Origin: Paraburkholderia ribeironis
GTDB taxonomy: Bacteria; Pseudomonadota; Gammaproteobacteria; Burkholderiales; Burkholderiaceae
DNA length: 64,000 bases
NCBI RefSeq assembly: GCF_900019265.1
Contig: NZ_CYGX02000058.1
Location: forward strand, 1 to 64,000
Reading direction: 5' to 3'
The position numbers and the translations under genes are program-made. The notes beneath the pieces were generated by a model, which saw nothing but the letters and a program-made list of their open reading frames with translations, searched no databases and was not told the origin of the DNA. This document shows, piece after piece, positions 44,388 through 53,528 of this stretch (within the stretch, counting starts at the first letter, position 1; every line of letters starts with the position of its first letter).

Positions 44388-44687
44388 CTACGATGAGGCT
44401 GGTCGGTTCCCCTTTGCCTTGAGCGCCGGTGCGTTCGTGTTCTCCCGTTCTTCGCCTTGGTGGTCGTCGCGCGGTACGCCAATCATGACGCTGTCCGCAC
44501 CGATTGCAGACATGCATTGGAGAAAAAAAGACAGTTGGAACCGACCTCGCGAAATCTTCACCGCGAGTGAGTCCGGCGCTTCTTCCAAGCCTAGAAGGCT
44601 CAGGCGCTGCGCGAGCTCCGGCACCGACACGCCTCTTCTGACGAGCTCGGCGCGCAGTACTTGCTTGGCCTGTTCATGCCAATTCAT
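44388..44687 (-). CDS. DUF6471 protein (single domain)
   Basis: A 99-aa protein from ATG 44687 (MNWHEQAKQVLRAELVRRG). The domain reads VSVPELAQRLSLLGLEE, then KISRGRFQLSFFLQCMSAIGAD. A basic disordered tail follows. It is divergent from tnsC, and a palindrome lies between the two starts. I infer that it regulates the transposition operon and itself. An upstream in-frame start at 44783 would run through the palindrome and is disfavoured. Confidence 0.7.
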   Translation of the reverse strand: MNWHEQAKQVLRAELVRRGVSVPELAQRLSLLGLEEAPDSLAVKISRGRFQLSFFLQCMSAIGADSVMIGVPRDDHQGEERENTNAPALKAKGNRPASS

Positions 44688-44731
44688 ACAAAGGGCTTCC
44701 CCGCCGTCAAGAAGATGTGTATTATCAAAAA

Positions 44732-44748
44732 CGTTAAGTTTATTAACG
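44732..44748. promoter_or_regulatory. palindromic putative operator upstream of tnsC
   Basis: CGTTAA-GTTTA-TTAACG is a perfect inverted repeat in an AT-rich stretch between the divergent DUF6471 gene (start 44687) and tnsC (start 44853). Position and symmetry suit a small HTH repressor. Confidence 0.5.
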
Positions 44749-44852
44749 AAAACGTATGCGCCAAGAGGCGCCGTCCCGAGCATTTTAGCTGTCGAGACTA
44801 TTTTACGTTTTTAGCCAGAGGCCCCGTTCGTTTTAGATGCTCGCTTGAGGAG

Positions 44853-46511
44853 ATGCTCGGAATGGCACCCAGTAGTGAGGAAGTTCACAGCATCAGCGAA
44901 GAATCTCTGTGCGGTGTGACCGACATTCCGGACGACACCGAACGCGCAGCTGACGAAGGCGTCCACTGCGCTAAGGAGGACACTCCGACGGATTCAACGA
45001 TTTTGCTAGACAATCTTCCTCCCTTCCTCGAGCGTGTCGGCATATTCCTCGAACTTCAGGCCGCACCGCCCCCAAGAGCACAGGGATTTGAAAAGTCGTC
45101 GGATTTCGAGCGGATGCGGCGCGCGAATGACGTGCGCAAGGTCGTCACTCCGTTTGAACAAAGCATCTACGCGTTTAACAGGCTACAACTGCTTCTAGCG
45201 GCCAGCTACGACTGCCGTGCGGCGGGCCAAGGAACCATGTTGCAACAAGTGTTCGACCTAGCCCTCCAGGCCGACGCACAGTTGGCAGAAACACACGATG
45301 GTCTACGTTCGTCAGTTAAACCCGTTCGCCCGCTCGAAGGAGGTGGGGCGCGATGCATGGTCCTTAGCGGGTCGACGGGGGTGGGGAAGTCGGTGCTCTT
45401 GGACCGATTCGAGCTCTACTACAACCAAAAGCTCTTTCAGCCGGGAAGAGGAAGATTGACCATCACCGGCCGCGATTCATGGCCTCATGTGCCGGTCCTG
45501 CGTGTTCAGTGCGTCGCAAACGCATCGCTTGTTGGCCTCGCCACGGCAGTCCTCATAAAGCTAGACGCTCTAGCTGGCACCAAGTATTCATCTGGTATCT
45601 CGAGACTGACGCGCGACACATTCGAGTCAAGACTTGAGGCGGCGCTGTCAGCCTGCTTCGTTGGAATGCTCGTTGTGGAGGACATCCATCACCTGAAAGA
45701 CAACGCGGCAAATCGCAAAGCCTTGCTCAGGTTTTTTGCGAATTTGATGGAATGCAGCGGCGTTGCGGTAGTGCTTGTCGGTACTTGTCGAGCCGAAGAG
45801 GTGGTTGAGAGCGTGGCGTCGCTGCAAGCGAAGATGACCTCGGACGGCACGACTCGATTCCATCGCCTCGAGAATGGAATTGAGTTCAGCATGCTGTGCG
45901 AGGGCTACTGGGCACAACGAGTTTCGCATTTCCACGTTGAAAGCATGCCGCCTGACGTCAAGGAACGCATCTATTTCCATACCCAAGGTCTTCCTCGCAT
46001 CATCTGGCAACTGGTGTATCAAATGTTTCTATCCATGGCCACGACGGAAGGTACTGACGCCGACGTTCTCAACACGGAACTCGTCGACCGCGTGGCGGAA
46101 GCGGTGTTGCCATCAAAGACACGGAGAGGAATGGATGTGATTCGGCGCCTTCGTGCTGGAATCCCGGTCGAGGACAAGACGCTCGCGGAATATGAAGAGT
46201 ATCTCTTTCTCGACGAACTCGACGCATTCACGGAAAACACCGAAAGGAAGTATTTGCTGACCACGGCGGACTATGTCCGACGCTTTGATGCAGACCTAAA
46301 GTCTAAGCGCCTGAGGGACGCACTGAATTCGGCGGGCGCGAGGAAAGATAGCGAAAGGGGAGCGGGAAGGCCGCGTAGCCACGTTGGAAGTGCTCCGGCA
46401 TCGCCTGCCGTCAAACCAGTAAAGCGCGCAAGAGGTCGGCCTCGCAAAATACCGCTCCCCGAGCCGTCCAACATTACAGATGCAGGGCTTTTCGACCCGA
46501 CGAGTCTCTGA
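44853..46511 (+). CDS. tnsC: TnsC-like transposition ATPase
   Basis: A 552-aa AAA+ ATPase from ATG 44853, with GAGG shortly upstream. A longer N-terminal extension reads poorly. Walker A is GSTGVGKSVLLDRF near residue 173 and Walker B is GMLVVEDIHHL near 271. Sensor-like VVLVGTCRAEE follows. The length is close to that of Tn7 TnsC. TnsC loads on target DNA marked by TniQ/TnsD and activates the TnsAB transposase. The basic C-terminus (RARGRPRKIPLPEP) resembles an AT-hook. It is the first gene of the transposition operon. Confidence 0.9.
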   Translation: MLGMAPSSEEVHSISEESLCGVTDIPDDTERAADEGVHCAKEDTPTDSTILLDNLPPFLERVGIFLELQAAPPPRAQGFEKSSDFERMRRANDVRKVVTPFEQSIYAFNRLQLLLAASYDCRAAGQGTMLQQVFDLALQADAQLAETHDGLRSSVKPVRPLEGGGARCMVLSGSTGVGKSVLLDRFELYYNQKLFQPGRGRLTITGRDSWPHVPVLRVQCVANASLVGLATAVLIKLDALAGTKYSSGISRLTRDTFESRLEAALSACFVGMLVVEDIHHLKDNAANRKALLRFFANLMECSGVAVVLVGTCRAEEVVESVASLQAKMTSDGTTRFHRLENGIEFSMLCEGYWAQRVSHFHVESMPPDVKERIYFHTQGLPRIIWQLVYQMFLSMATTEGTDADVLNTELVDRVAEAVLPSKTRRGMDVIRRLRAGIPVEDKTLAEYEEYLFLDELDAFTENTERKYLLTTADYVRRFDADLKSKRLRDALNSAGARKDSERGAGRPRSHVGSAPASPAVKPVKRARGRPRKIPLPEPSNITDAGLFDPTSL

Positions 46512-46512
46512 A

Positions 46513-48276
46513 ATGCTCGACCTAGTCATCCCAAGATTTCACACTGGCGAGACACTGCCATCGATGTTGAAGCGCACTGCAGCCATCAACCAGCTTGGCC
46601 CGGCGCGCAGCGCGGCTAGGGTATTGCTCAACGAAGCATGGCGACACATCCGGGCGGATGTTCCCTATGGACTTGGCCAGATTGGTTCTTGTCTCTGGGA
46701 CCTTTTTGGTGACCGGATGGAGGTATTGTTCGAGCACACGCTCCTGAACGCGTTTCTTGTCTGCATGACACCGAGGCAGCGCGAGAAGTATCTGCAGCGG
46801 TTGTCAAGGCGGACCAAGGGGTGCCTGCTTCCTGTTCGGTTGCCGATAACGCTAAGCCCATCGCCGTTCTGCGAATGGTATTGCCCTCAATGCGATGCTG
46901 CGGACATTCATACCCACCGCGAAACTTGGTGCAGGTGCATTCATGTGCTGCCCTTCGTCAGCCGTTGCACTGAGCATGATGAGTTTCTATTGAACAGGTT
47001 GTCTTTTCCGTCCGAGGCTGCTGAACGGTTTGTCGGCAATGCATCGCAGCGCGACGCCTCTATTGCGTTCGCAAAAGAAATGGCAAGCATCCTGCGAACC
47101 AGGTGTGACGACCTATCCCAGTTTCATGTCGAGGAAATTCACCACCTGACTGAACTTGGATACATGCAGAAGGGGCGCGTCCGCCGGTCCGAGTTGGTAG
47201 GGAGCTTCCAGCGGCAGTTCATCCATGGATTTGAGGACAGACGTCTGAGCACGTTGGTCAGCGAGTCTCACGTATTGATGTCTTGGCTCGAACGGCTCTT
47301 CCGAGGGCATCCGCTGCATCCAGCGCATGCGGCACTAATACGGATGCTTGACATACCGGCGCGCCAAGTACGAAGTACAATTCCGAAGGGAACTCGTCTC
47401 GCCCCGCCATCGGCGAGCGACGTTGAACGCGCTCTACAGTCCGCCGGCTCGCTATGCAAGGCGGCGAAGTTGCTTCGAGCAGGACGACTGCAAGTCGAAC
47501 GCATCGCTCGGGAGAACGGCCTGCGCGTAACTTGGCGACCAAAGAAAATCGGCCCTGAGCTGCAAGCTCAAATCGCCAAGTTGGCTTATGCCGGAGCCCA
47601 ACCCGTCGAGATTGCTCAACAGTTGGCTATCTCGATTCCCTCTGTTTACCGGCACCTACCAAAGCGCAGTCCGGCTCGGAGGAGCGATAGCTCACTGCAC
47701 GTTGAGGCATTGCGACAAAAGACCCGGGCACAGATTGAGGCCGAGGCGGCGGCCGGTTCGAGCATGGCGGAACTGCGTCGAGCGCAGCCAGAGCTGTGGT
47801 TGTGGGCATATCGTCACGACAGGACATGGCTTCGGAATTTGTCCAAATACATGCCGGCGAGTGAGCGAATTCAGAAGCAGCGGCCGCCACGTTTCCCACG
47901 TCACCTGATAGACGCGCTCAAGGTGGCACGTCAGTCTGAGTACGACGCAAATCGACTTCCATCGCGGCTCACTCGCCATCGAGTCGTTCGCGCTTCCGGC
48001 TTCAGCGAATATCTCGGGAATAAACTCATCGAGCAGTGCGCGCCTGAAATAGCGGAGACGTTTAGTGAAGCGCGCAGAGCACATACGACCCGTCGAATTC
48101 GCTTTGGAGAACAGGTGTTCGGGCTGGATGTCGGTGTTGACGCGGCGTCAGTAATCGCAAAATGTGTCCGATTGAGACCAGAGACAGTTTCGGCTCAGCT
48201 CGGGCGGCAGTCCGGGCGAGCGAATCGCAGTTCGAACCTGAAAGCCTCGGTGAGAGCGGGAGCTATAGGTGGATAG
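46513..48276 (+). CDS. tniQ: TniQ/TnsD-like target-selection protein 1
   Basis: A 587-aa protein from ATG 46513, two bases after the tnsC stop. The N-terminal TniQ pattern is visible: PRFHTGETLPSMLKRTAAIN, then a zinc-finger-like WYCPQCDAADIHTHRETWCR and VSRCTEHDEFLLNR. The C-terminal half contains repeated helix-turn-helix-like segments (QIAKLAYAGAQPVEIAQQLAISIPSVYRHLP). These fit sequence-specific DNA recognition as in TnsD. It is a candidate for recognition of the glmS 3' end. Confidence 0.83.
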   Translation: MLDLVIPRFHTGETLPSMLKRTAAINQLGPARSAARVLLNEAWRHIRADVPYGLGQIGSCLWDLFGDRMEVLFEHTLLNAFLVCMTPRQREKYLQRLSRRTKGCLLPVRLPITLSPSPFCEWYCPQCDAADIHTHRETWCRCIHVLPFVSRCTEHDEFLLNRLSFPSEAAERFVGNASQRDASIAFAKEMASILRTRCDDLSQFHVEEIHHLTELGYMQKGRVRRSELVGSFQRQFIHGFEDRRLSTLVSESHVLMSWLERLFRGHPLHPAHAALIRMLDIPARQVRSTIPKGTRLAPPSASDVERALQSAGSLCKAAKLLRAGRLQVERIARENGLRVTWRPKKIGPELQAQIAKLAYAGAQPVEIAQQLAISIPSVYRHLPKRSPARRSDSSLHVEALRQKTRAQIEAEAAAGSSMAELRRAQPELWLWAYRHDRTWLRNLSKYMPASERIQKQRPPRFPRHLIDALKVARQSEYDANRLPSRLTRHRVVRASGFSEYLGNKLIEQCAPEIAETFSEARRAHTTRRIRFGEQVFGLDVGVDAASVIAKCVRLRPETVSAQLGRQSGRANRSSNLKASVRAGAIGG

Positions 48277-49756
48277 ACCGTCGATTGTTTGTCCGATTGC
48301 TCAGAGCGAGATTGTTCCGAGCCACGTCATGAAGATGCGGATACTCGACGACATGCCTCGAAAGGGCGGTAGCGATTTGCGAACAAGGCTCGACGTGGGG
48401 TTCCGGAGCTCGTCGCTTCCCAAGAATATTTGCCAGTACGTTGCCTTGACTACTCCAGTATTTGCGGCCGAGGACGACGTAATTGATTTTCACTCAAACT
48501 TGCCCGTGTTCCGGCTCACCATGTCTGCAAGTCAGTGCCAGACATTTGAGGCTAAGATGAGGCAGGAGGGCAAAGATTGGAACCCTAAATACTGGGCACA
48601 CAATTCGACTCCGGAGCAGTGGTGCGCATGGTGTCCGTCCTGCGCAATCGCGGACCGAAGAGCCTATGGCATAGCCCATTGGCGGCGCGAGCATCAGTTG
48701 CTCGGCATCGATTTCTGCATGACGCATGGCGACCCTTTAGTCACTGCGTGCGGCGCCTGTCTTCATTCGCGCCGTTGGTCAACGCGAACAGCCTTTCCCT
48801 CCGCATCATGTCACTGTGGTGGTTGGCCTGCACCTAAAACTTCGTTTGGCGACACCAGCCTTGCAAGAAAGTTGTCTCGGGTACTCAGGCCTTACCTGCG
48901 CACAGTGCTTGGCAAGCCGAGCGAGTGGCGATTCCTCGTCGACAATGTGGGTAGCGCCATATCGTGTGCAGTTAAGGACCAGAAACTTATGGCGAGATAC
49001 GGGGACGGTCGTACTGCACTGGAAGCGAAATTTGATAGCGTTTATGGCCTGGATGCGGGAAAGCTCATCAGTGCCCGATTCCGCATCTCGACGCAGTGGC
49101 TCACGAAAGTTGTTCGCACCGGAACTGCCTCGCCGTCGGCCATCGCATCGCTTGCCTTGATGGCAGCCCTGTTCGAGTCACCTGCCTCGCTCCGCACTGC
49201 GCTCCAATATCAGACGAACACGAGCGAGAACCGGCAGGAGATTGAAGCGCGTCGCCTGAAAAGACACGATGCGCAGAAGAACAACGACGCTGCTCCCGGT
49301 GATGACAACGACTCACACCGCACCCAACGTAGGCGCAGTCAACCGCTGGCGCTTCGCGAGTCCCTGCGTCAGTATCTTAGTCGGCAGGATGCAATCGACG
49401 ATGCGCGATTCTACGACGCAATCAGGGAACAGGTGACGCTTCAGATGTCTGGGGCTGCGGAGCCGCAACGAATGTCAAAGGTTTATCTGACGCTCAAGTG
49501 CAGCCGAACCGCTTCTCACATTTCGGACAATGGAGAAAGGTACCCGAGTTCCAGTGCCCTCTTGCGTCGAAGCGAGGAGTCATCGGATGCTTGGAAAAAG
49601 CGGCGGCTTAAGCTGATTCTGAAGAACGCCGACAAGCTGCGTTCGCGACAAGGCCTCATAACCTACGCGAGGGAGTCTACTCGTCTTCGCCTCGACGAGA
49701 CTTTGAAAATTATCGAGCAAGATGAGGAGCTCCAGCATCTCCTTGTTTTCAGCTAG
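48269..49756 (+). CDS. tniQ: TniQ-like protein 2
   Basis: A 495-aa protein from GTG 48269, overlapping the first tniQ by 8 bp; ATG 48329 is an alternative. The canonical TniQ zinc motif is clear: WCAWCPSCAIADRRAYGIAHWRREHQLLGIDFCMTHG, then CGACLHSRRW near residues 117-170. The C-terminal half is helical with a basic region (SRQDAIDDARFYDAI). Two different TniQ proteins in one operon may serve two target routes or act together. It ends 59 bp before tnsA. Confidence 0.87.
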   Translation: MDRPSIVCPIAQSEIVPSHVMKMRILDDMPRKGGSDLRTRLDVGFRSSSLPKNICQYVALTTPVFAAEDDVIDFHSNLPVFRLTMSASQCQTFEAKMRQEGKDWNPKYWAHNSTPEQWCAWCPSCAIADRRAYGIAHWRREHQLLGIDFCMTHGDPLVTACGACLHSRRWSTRTAFPSASCHCGGWPAPKTSFGDTSLARKLSRVLRPYLRTVLGKPSEWRFLVDNVGSAISCAVKDQKLMARYGDGRTALEAKFDSVYGLDAGKLISARFRISTQWLTKVVRTGTASPSAIASLALMAALFESPASLRTALQYQTNTSENRQEIEARRLKRHDAQKNNDAAPGDDNDSHRTQRRRSQPLALRESLRQYLSRQDAIDDARFYDAIREQVTLQMSGAAEPQRMSKVYLTLKCSRTASHISDNGERYPSSSALLRRSEESSDAWKKRRLKLILKNADKLRSRQGLITYARESTRLRLDETLKIIEQDEELQHLLVFS

Positions 49757-49815
49757 GAGGGCAATGTCGCCCGTTTCACTCACACTCTTGCACGCATACG
49801 TTGAGCAGTGAGGTC

Positions 49816-50619
49816 ATGATGCCTTGCAAGCCCACGATGGGCCACCAACGCTTGCTTCCGCACCCATGGTTCGCCCTTCCTGAAAAGGACGTGCGAAACC
49901 GATGGCATCGCTCGAGCTATAAGCCGGTCCTCGAAGCAGGGAAGGACAATACCGTGGGGACGGCAGGGACGCTGGTAGGAAGGAAGTGCCAACGAATCCA
50001 CGAATTCCTCTCGTATCTGGAAATTAGTCTTCACTACCTGCTTGAATGCAATCCACTCGTAATAGACTACCGAGAGCAGTACCCCTTTTACCACAACGAT
50101 GAAATGGCTGTACTGGTCGACCGATATGGAGGACGCGTTCCGCGCAACAAGGTACCGTCCTACGATTTTGTCGTTACATATATCAGGGAGCTCGGAGCCG
50201 ACGAATTTTACTATCAGGCGATTTCAGTCAAGGTGGAGAGGGAGACGAAGACGGCGAAGTTCGCTCGGCGACGTTTGCGCGAGATTGATGATTGTTCGGT
50301 CTATGGCTGGAACTGGCGCGTGTTCACGGAACTAAATGTGAACCCAGTGCAGGTCAAGAACTGTATTCATATCGTTGACGCGACACGCTATACGGACATT
50401 TACGCGCAGGCAGCAGACGCATTGGACTACTCAACTGAGTTGCGGAGGTTACGTCGCGTAAAGAGCTTTGAGGCTGAACTGCAGAGAATGGCTGTCAGAG
50501 CCGGGTGCGACGTCGAGCAGTCCCTGTCACTTTTTTCAACCGGCGTGATGCTTGGTTTCATTCCGTTGGACTTCCGTCGAGAATGGAACATGAAGCGCCC
50601 ACTTGCCATGAAGGTTTGA
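49816..50619 (+). CDS. tnsA: TnsA-like endonuclease
   Basis: A 267-aa protein from ATG 49816 with GTGAGG just upstream; TTG 49801 is possible. The restriction-like catalytic core is visible: CQRIHEFLSYLEISLHYLLE supplies Glu, KVPSYDFVVTYI supplies Asp and YQAISVKVERE supplies Lys. An N-terminal basic segment and a C-terminal helical region (SFEAELQRMAVRAGCDVEQ) that would contact TnsC follow. TnsA cuts the 5' ends of the element and enables cut-and-paste movement. It is 4 bp upstream of tnsB. Confidence 0.9.
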   Translation: MMPCKPTMGHQRLLPHPWFALPEKDVRNRWHRSSYKPVLEAGKDNTVGTAGTLVGRKCQRIHEFLSYLEISLHYLLECNPLVIDYREQYPFYHNDEMAVLVDRYGGRVPRNKVPSYDFVVTYIRELGADEFYYQAISVKVERETKTAKFARRRLREIDDCSVYGWNWRVFTELNVNPVQVKNCIHIVDATRYTDIYAQAADALDYSTELRRLRRVKSFEAELQRMAVRAGCDVEQSLSLFSTGVMLGFIPLDFRREWNMKRPLAMKV

Positions 50620-50623
50620 TTCC

Positions 50624-52984
50624 ATGCCCTCTCCCGACGTAGTGAACGGAGTCATCCTCGAAGAGACGCTTCCCTACAAGAAGTACAAATACCATCGGGT
50701 CGTGCGAGTCTACGAGAATGACGACCTGGTCTTCCTGCAGGAGGTGCGCCCTGGAGAACGTCCCCCGGATTCCGCGATGCCTCGTCCCGAGAGCCTCAGC
50801 GGAATACGTCGTCGTCTGGGGAAGGACTTGCGCGAGGTGAAAGAATGTATTCGGCCGGCCTCGATGCAAACAACGCTTACCGACGAGGAACATATCGCAT
50901 GCGAAGAAAGAATGGGGGAGCTCTACGCGTTCCTCTGGGACGATGAAGCCAATACAGTTAACGAAGAATCATTGCGACTCGTCCTGTCCAAGAAAAGCCG
51001 TAGGGAACTCGTGATGAGATTCGCGGAACAGGGTGGCGTTGCGTTGGCGGAACTGTACCGAACGATAACGCGATTTTGTTGGTTCGGATGCACCTTAAGC
51101 GGGTTCCTGCCATTAGACGAATGGAAGGGACCGCGCGGCTCGCTCTTCACGGCTGGAAAGGCTGGGCCTGTGCCGGCTGGTGCGAGGATAGCGAAAAGAA
51201 TTCGCGAAGCAGGGTACGATATTCGGCTTAGCGGGCTTTCACGGAAGGAGCGGGACCCCGGACGGTCTTGTCCATCTCACTATGAAGCCCGCATTCTTGA
51301 TGCTCTGAAAACTCATTGGGTCAACTCCAGACTTCCGATGATTGCTGTCTATGAGCTCTTTGTTCGGGAACACTTCAACGCAGGGGTGCGGACGCCGAAC
51401 AAGCAAGAGATTCGAAAGTACAAGTGGCATAGCGTCTTGACGATGCGTCAGTTTCGACGTCGCGCAAACATCTTAATTGAAAAGCATAACCTTCGTTCGG
51501 CGAGGGAAGGCGCGGAGGAGAGTATTCAAAAAAATCGGGCGCGCCACGGCAAAGCCAGCTCGCTCGCCATCTCAGCATGCGACATCTACGACATGGACGG
51601 CACCGAGTTCGACTTTGAGTTGTCGTCTTCACCGGAGCGATTCCGGCCATGTGGCCGCCCCACTGTACTCATAGCTATTGACCGGTTTTCGGGGGCGATT
51701 GTTGGCTTCTTCGACTGGATGGGGGCAGAAAAGTCGGACGCATACCTTATGCTTGCGTTCTCAGCCTTCACGCCAAAGAGTGCGCTTCTCGAAGCACTGG
51801 GTCTGCCACTCAATAGTTGGCAGGCTTACGGCGTGCCCCGCGGAGTGTTTCTAGACCGGGGACCAGCTTGCATGAGCAAAGCTACTAAAACCGGTTTTTG
51901 CAGACGAACCGGCATAGCTCGAATCGTAGCGCCTCCCCGCCGCGGCGACGCAAAGCCGCACGTCGAAAGTGTCTTCGATAAATTGCGCAACGCGCTAAGT
52001 TGGATGCCGGGCAGCTGGGTTAGACCGAAGACTCGGAAAGACGCTGACCAATGGAAGTTCGCTCGCGCGAATGCTTACCTGACTCCGAGCGGCTTCAGAG
52101 AGCTACTGGTTCGCGCGATAATCGACTACAACAACGCGCGTTTTACGCCCCAAAACAAGACGCGTGACATGAGGAATGTGAAGATAGAGACAACCCCAGA
52201 GCAAATCTTCTTGTTCAGCAAAGGCGAGATTCGAGGAGACGCAAACATCGAATGGTCTCCGCAAGTCGTTTTCAGCCGGCTCCTGAACGCAGAGTCGGTG
52301 ACGGTCTCCGCCGACGGAATCCATGTCAAAAATAGACGATACATTGGCAATGGGCTTGCGGACGTTTTCAACTCATGGAAAGAGTCGGCCTCTGACCGAA
52401 GAACAAAGCCAAAGATTCTCGCTGCTCCAATTCCGTTCATTTCTTCCTGCTACGCGTGGCTCAAGGGTCCTGATGACATTGTCTACTTGCACGAAAGCAA
52501 CGAAGACCACGTCGGCTTGCAGTCAGTGTCGCACGAAGAGGACAATGCACTGCATCAATATGACCTTGCGGAAGAGAGGGTGAACGAAGTGACGCGTGCG
52601 AGCAAATCGCTCGTTCGAACCGAGCAGCAGAAAATCATTGAGCAATCGGTCGGAATCAACGTGTCCACGCAAGGGCGGAGAACAGGCTCGAAGCAAGGCG
52701 TTTCGGCTGAGAAGAAGCGCGTGCTAAGGACGCAGTCGAATATGCTTGGTCAGGAAATTGGCGCGATGCTTGGCATTCCTGGCATGGATGCACCAACTGC
52801 AAACCCACCGAATATCCGACCGGATACGCGCGAAGCGTCGTCGCTTCTCGAGACACAAGCGGCATCTGCAAATCGAGCAACTAACCATACAAACACGGGC
52901 GCCGGCCCGCGTCCAACAACTCGTGGCCCAACACTTGCAGAACTCTACGCGTTACGCGGCAAACTCAATTCACGCAGTAGCTGA
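50624..52984 (+). CDS. tnsB: TnsB-like DDE transposase
   Basis: A 786-aa transposase. The RNase-H-fold catalytic residues are visible: Asp in SACDIYDMDG near residue 320, Asp411 in GVFLDRGPA and Glu448 in KPHVESVFD. A helix-turn-helix region precedes (ILDALKTHWVNSRLPMIAVYELF). The C-terminal 150 residues are polar and probably disordered, a likely TnsC-contact tail. It is the last gene before the right end and reads towards it. The length is somewhat above that of Tn7 TnsB. Confidence 0.93.
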   Translation: MPSPDVVNGVILEETLPYKKYKYHRVVRVYENDDLVFLQEVRPGERPPDSAMPRPESLSGIRRRLGKDLREVKECIRPASMQTTLTDEEHIACEERMGELYAFLWDDEANTVNEESLRLVLSKKSRRELVMRFAEQGGVALAELYRTITRFCWFGCTLSGFLPLDEWKGPRGSLFTAGKAGPVPAGARIAKRIREAGYDIRLSGLSRKERDPGRSCPSHYEARILDALKTHWVNSRLPMIAVYELFVREHFNAGVRTPNKQEIRKYKWHSVLTMRQFRRRANILIEKHNLRSAREGAEESIQKNRARHGKASSLAISACDIYDMDGTEFDFELSSSPERFRPCGRPTVLIAIDRFSGAIVGFFDWMGAEKSDAYLMLAFSAFTPKSALLEALGLPLNSWQAYGVPRGVFLDRGPACMSKATKTGFCRRTGIARIVAPPRRGDAKPHVESVFDKLRNALSWMPGSWVRPKTRKDADQWKFARANAYLTPSGFRELLVRAIIDYNNARFTPQNKTRDMRNVKIETTPEQIFLFSKGEIRGDANIEWSPQVVFSRLLNAESVTVSADGIHVKNRRYIGNGLADVFNSWKESASDRRTKPKILAAPIPFISSCYAWLKGPDDIVYLHESNEDHVGLQSVSHEEDNALHQYDLAEERVNEVTRASKSLVRTEQQKIIEQSVGINVSTQGRRTGSKQGVSAEKKRVLRTQSNMLGQEIGAMLGIPGMDAPTANPPNIRPDTREASSLLETQAASANRATNHTNTGAGPRPTTRGPTLAELYALRGKLNSRSS

Positions 52985-53184
52985 TGGTCAGCGACACGTT
53001 TCCTGTCGGTCCAACGCGGACAGGCGGACTTCGGATGGCACTCCGCGCGGGGGGGGGCGGTCGACGCGCGCGAGATGTTGCCCATCCGCCGTTCTACATA
53101 GCTGGAGCGGCTCCCTGGCTTCCAAGAACACGTGAGCGTGTGCCTTCTCCCATCGGTCCGTTCGCGGGGCTCGTGGTCGAGCGT

Positions 53185-53412
53185 CCGAAAAATCACGACT
53201 TTTCGTACCACCGCGCGTTGCAGCCGACCTGGAAAAATCGAAGATTCCCTGAAAATAGCAGACCGGAACCTCGAATTTTTGTTTGCGTCGAGGGGGCGTA
53301 GAATCTCCTACACCCAAGATGCCGGGAATCCACGCCGGCTGGGCGTTGCGGCGCGTTCGTTGGCCCGGGAATCACAATTTTTCGGTCACGGAAATCACGA
53401 CTATGATTGTCA
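53185..53412. repeat. transposon right end with putative TnsB-binding repeats
   Basis: AAATCACGACTTTTCG at 53189-53204, GAATCACAATTTTTCGG near 53369-53385 and GAAATCACGACTATGATTGT at 53391-53410 share the core AATCACRA. The last is part of the terminal inverted repeat that ends at 53412. The cores are the inverse of the TTGTGA cores at the left end. The rest of 52985-53528 holds no gene. Confidence 0.7.
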
Positions 53413-53528
53413 CTGCTCAGAGCGACCTGAACGAATGGTGGGTGTTGATGCGCCGCTGCAATCAACCGCGCGACAACGTGGCGCGCCGTTCACCAGATCG
53501 CTGCCAGTCGCGTTTCAATCGCCACCTC

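Larger units (their letters stand above)
3996..53412. mobile_element. Tn7-like transposon carrying a defence island
   Basis: The element is defined by a 28-bp terminal inverted repeat starting TGACAATCATAGT, present at 3996-4023 and in inverse orientation at 53385-53412, with two mismatches (positions 14 and 23). It lies in the attTn7 position and encodes TnsC, two TniQ proteins, TnsA and TnsB at 44853-52984. About 40 kb of cargo, mostly predicted anti-phage systems, lies between the left end and tnsC. The gene order (C, Q, Q, A, B) and the location of the tns genes far from glmS differ from canonical Tn7. Absence of a 5-bp target duplication means the current neighbours may not be the original ones. 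Confidence 0.9.
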
